Source: Chlorobiales bacterium (GTDB lineage Bacteria > Bacteroidota > Chlorobiia > Chlorobiales > Chlorobiaceae). Taken from it: a stretch of DNA of 6,897 nt. The translations under genes and the position numbers were made by a program. The stretch spans positions 1 through 6,897 of the forward strand of contig JAKSDB010000024.1 of NCBI GenBank assembly GCA_022360415.1, written 5' to 3'. The notes under the pieces were generated by a model. The model was given only the letters and a program-made list of their open reading frames with translations. It was not told the origin of the DNA and did no database searches. Of the stretch, positions 5,621-6,897 are shown piece by piece (the stretch's first letter is position 1; the number at the start of each line of letters is the position of its first letter).

Positions 5621-6784
5621 AAGGATCAGGCCGATCATGAATATATCGTAGGAGAGCTTGAGGAATTTGTATTTCTTGTCGAGCACCTTGCCCAGATAAT
5701 ATGTATCGCGGATCATGTTGTTTATATAATATGGCTTGTCCTTGAGCATTTCTTTCACACCCCACTCATACTGGTCGAGATCGAGGTTGACAAAAGAACC
5801 GAAAAAAAGCAGGTTTGCTTTTCTGTTTGATATGTCCTCCATTGTCGTTTCGTGACGGGTCACTTTCGGGCGTGTTGCGAGTACTGACGTTATGATCGTG
5901 GCTACGCAGGTGAACAGCATCAGAAATGTCGGCAGGATAAGGTCGGGAAGCTGATCGAGTTTTCGGACAAGAAGCGAGATGATGATGGAAAAGATAAGCG
6001 AATTGGTCTGGATCATGATGTTGGCCTTCTGGTCGACGATGGCACTGAAACTTACATGGTTCCTGGAGGAAGTCCTGTAATAAACCTCCATGTTACGTTC
6101 AATCCCGCGGTTTTTCGCCGCGTTCTCCAACTGCTCCCTGTTCTTTTTTTTCGCTTCTTTTTCCTGCTTTTTACGTCCCCGGGCTTTTTTCAGTTCATTT
6201 TGCAGTATCGCAAGGTTTTCTTCCTTTTTGCCATTGAGGTTTTCTCTTGCAAATCTTGTGAAGAAACTGTGTTTCTGAAAAAAGTCGATGTTGAGCTGAA
6301 GCCATTCTATGTCGGTGTAGGGTTTGTTTCTGTATTGTTCGAACTCTATTCTGAGGAGCTCGTTTTTCTTGCTGTAGTTGTCCGAACCGAGGTGAGAAAG
6401 ATCGGCGTCGCAGACAATCTCCTGGAGCCCGTTAAGGGGTCCCTGGGGTATTTTCGTAGAAAGAATACATCCTTTGACAATATCTGCTGTTTCAGGATCA
6501 ATGCCCTCATCCGAAAGAAATTGCCCTGCTATCTCAGCGCTTTTTTCTTCATGCTCCGAAACGGACTCGATATGACCGATATCGTGAAACCAGCATGCAA
6601 GCATTACCAGAAGTACGGACTGCTCGGGGAGCCCCATTCCTTCCGCGATCTGGCGTCCGGCTGCAACGGTTTCCTTCGTATGGTTCAAGTCATGATAAAT
6701 GTCCACATTATGCTTTACGCTCCCTTCGAAACGTTGCAAAACAAAGGCCGATGCTCTATCGAGAAGTGTGTTGCTGACAGTCAT
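5585..6784 (-). CDS. HD-domain phosphohydrolase fused to a Pycsar-effector-like (DUF5706) membrane domain
   Basis: A 399-residue protein in three parts. Residues 1-180 are an HD domain with 'YHDLNHT' (H31, H35), 'FHDIGH' (H67, D68, H71), 'SEHE' (H78) and 'CDADL' (D126/D128). All expected metal ligands appear present, so it should be an active metal-dependent phosphohydrolase of unknown substrate. Residues about 183-230 are a highly charged Lys/Glu coiled-coil-like linker. Residues about 240-399 match the Pycsar effector (PycTM) domain: 'HVSFSAIVDQKANIMIQTN', TM helices near 259-273, 283-303 and 378-397, 'NLLFFGSF', and 'RDTYYLGKVLDKKYKFLKLSYDIF'. In Pycsar defence, such TM proteins bind cCMP or cUMP and damage the membrane after phage infection. 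Many chromosomal HD-DUF5706 fusions have no proven role. The ATG at 6784 has no Shine-Dalgarno, but a TATAAT box lies 31 bp upstream. It converges on the cyclase gene with a 36-bp tail overlap. Domain calls are strong; a defence function is only inferred. Confidence 0.9.
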   Translation of the reverse strand: MTVSNTLLDRASAFVLQRFEGSVKHNVDIYHDLNHTKETVAAGRQIAEGMGLPEQSVLLVMLACWFHDIGHIESVSEHEEKSAEIAGQFLSDEGIDPETADIVKGCILSTKIPQGPLNGLQEIVCDADLSHLGSDNYSKKNELLRIEFEQYRNKPYTDIEWLQLNIDFFQKHSFFTRFARENLNGKKEENLAILQNELKKARGRKKQEKEAKKKNREQLENAAKNRGIERNMEVYYRTSSRNHVSFSAIVDQKANIMIQTNSLIFSIIISLLVRKLDQLPDLILPTFLMLFTCVATIITSVLATRPKVTRHETTMEDISNRKANLLFFGSFVNLDLDQYEWGVKEMLKDKPYYINNMIRDTYYLGKVLDKKYKFLKLSYDIFMIGLILSISLYAYAFTN

Positions 6785-6897
6785 TGCGCTATATTGAAGG
6801 TGCTCTGAATAGTATATTATACCAATTTAGGGACTCCTTTTGCACAATAGCAAAGGGATTTTCCTGTAAGCAGGTCTGAAACAAGTGTTATGAAAAG
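6785..6897. other. Intergenic region at the right edge with a possible divergent gene start
   Basis: This 113-bp region lies upstream of the HD gene. Besides the palindromic -10 region it holds a small hairpin, CCTG (6863-6866) with CAGG (6871-6874). An ATG at 6890 is followed by AAA and then the window end; it could be the first codon of a divergent plus-strand gene ('MK...'). A weak plus-strand promoter, TTGAAG (6794-6799) with TATTAT (6815-6820) and 15-bp spacing, could serve it. With only eight bases visible the gene cannot be confirmed. Confidence 0.3.
6816..6821 (-). promoter_or_regulatory. -10 box of the HD/Pycsar-effector gene
   Basis: On the minus strand this reads TATAAT, a perfect sigma-70-type -10 hexamer, ending 31 bases before the ATG at 6784. 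Transcription should start near 6808. No good -35 sits at 17 bases: the hexamer there reads TGCAAA, and TTGTGC is at 20 bases. The promoter may therefore be activator-dependent or use another -35. The box lies in an 11-nt palindrome (6812-6822). Confidence 0.45.

Noticed and set aside
6056..6808. Long plus-strand ORF (250 codons) opposite the HD gene
   Set aside because: It is antisense to the HD and linker coding region. Its product is a run of Phe/Leu that mirrors the Lys/Glu linker codons, and the minus-strand frame has clear domain motifs.
1..6897. CRISPR array, tRNA, rRNA, insertion sequence or transposase
   Set aside because: I saw no regularly spaced repeats, no cloverleaf or rRNA-like sequence, and no transposase motifs on either strand.

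Overview
The window looks like chromosomal DNA from a Gram-negative bacterium of the Bacteroidota/Chlorobiota group. A green sulfur bacterium (Chlorobium/Prosthecochloris-like) is my best guess. Four things suggest this: a BamA/TamA-type outer-membrane barrel with a terminal phenylalanine; a membrane class III nucleotide cyclase of the 'YQHVGD...HGDTVNTASR' type common in that group; an HD domain fused to a Pycsar-effector-like (DUF5706) membrane domain; and gene starts with no clear Shine-Dalgarno sequence. The assignment is inferred from remembered family resemblance, not from a database search.

Layout from left to right. (1) The 3' part of a gene whose product resembles the C-terminus of a calcineurin-like metallophosphoesterase (to 421). 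(2) A 141-bp intergenic stretch with nested inverted repeats. (3) An exported beta-propeller protein of SdiA-regulated type (563-1510). (4) About 70 bp downstream on the same strand, probably in the same transcript, a 915-residue outer-membrane protein (1578-4325). It has a periplasmic or surface kinase-like domain in front of a bacterial surface antigen (D15) barrel, and the barrel carries an 81-nt GC-rich hairpin-forming in-frame insert. (5) A strong GC hairpin terminator at 4380-4408. (6) A four-TM adenylate/guanylate-cyclase-type protein (4454-5620). (7) Convergent with it and overlapping it tail-to-tail by 36 bp, a 399-residue HD/coiled-coil/Pycsar-TM fusion on the minus strand (5585-6784). 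(8) A short right-hand intergenic region with a good -10 box for the HD gene and a possible divergent gene starting at 6890.

Functionally there are two blocks. The left block is envelope-related: an exported propeller plus a kinase-like/barrel protein. The right block is a candidate cyclic-nucleotide signalling pair: a cyclase with atypical base-specifying residues beside a protein whose C-terminus matches the membrane effector of Pycsar anti-phage systems and whose N-terminus is a predicted HD phosphohydrolase. The two are convergent rather than in an operon, so the link is a hypothesis. It is nevertheless the most interesting feature of the window.
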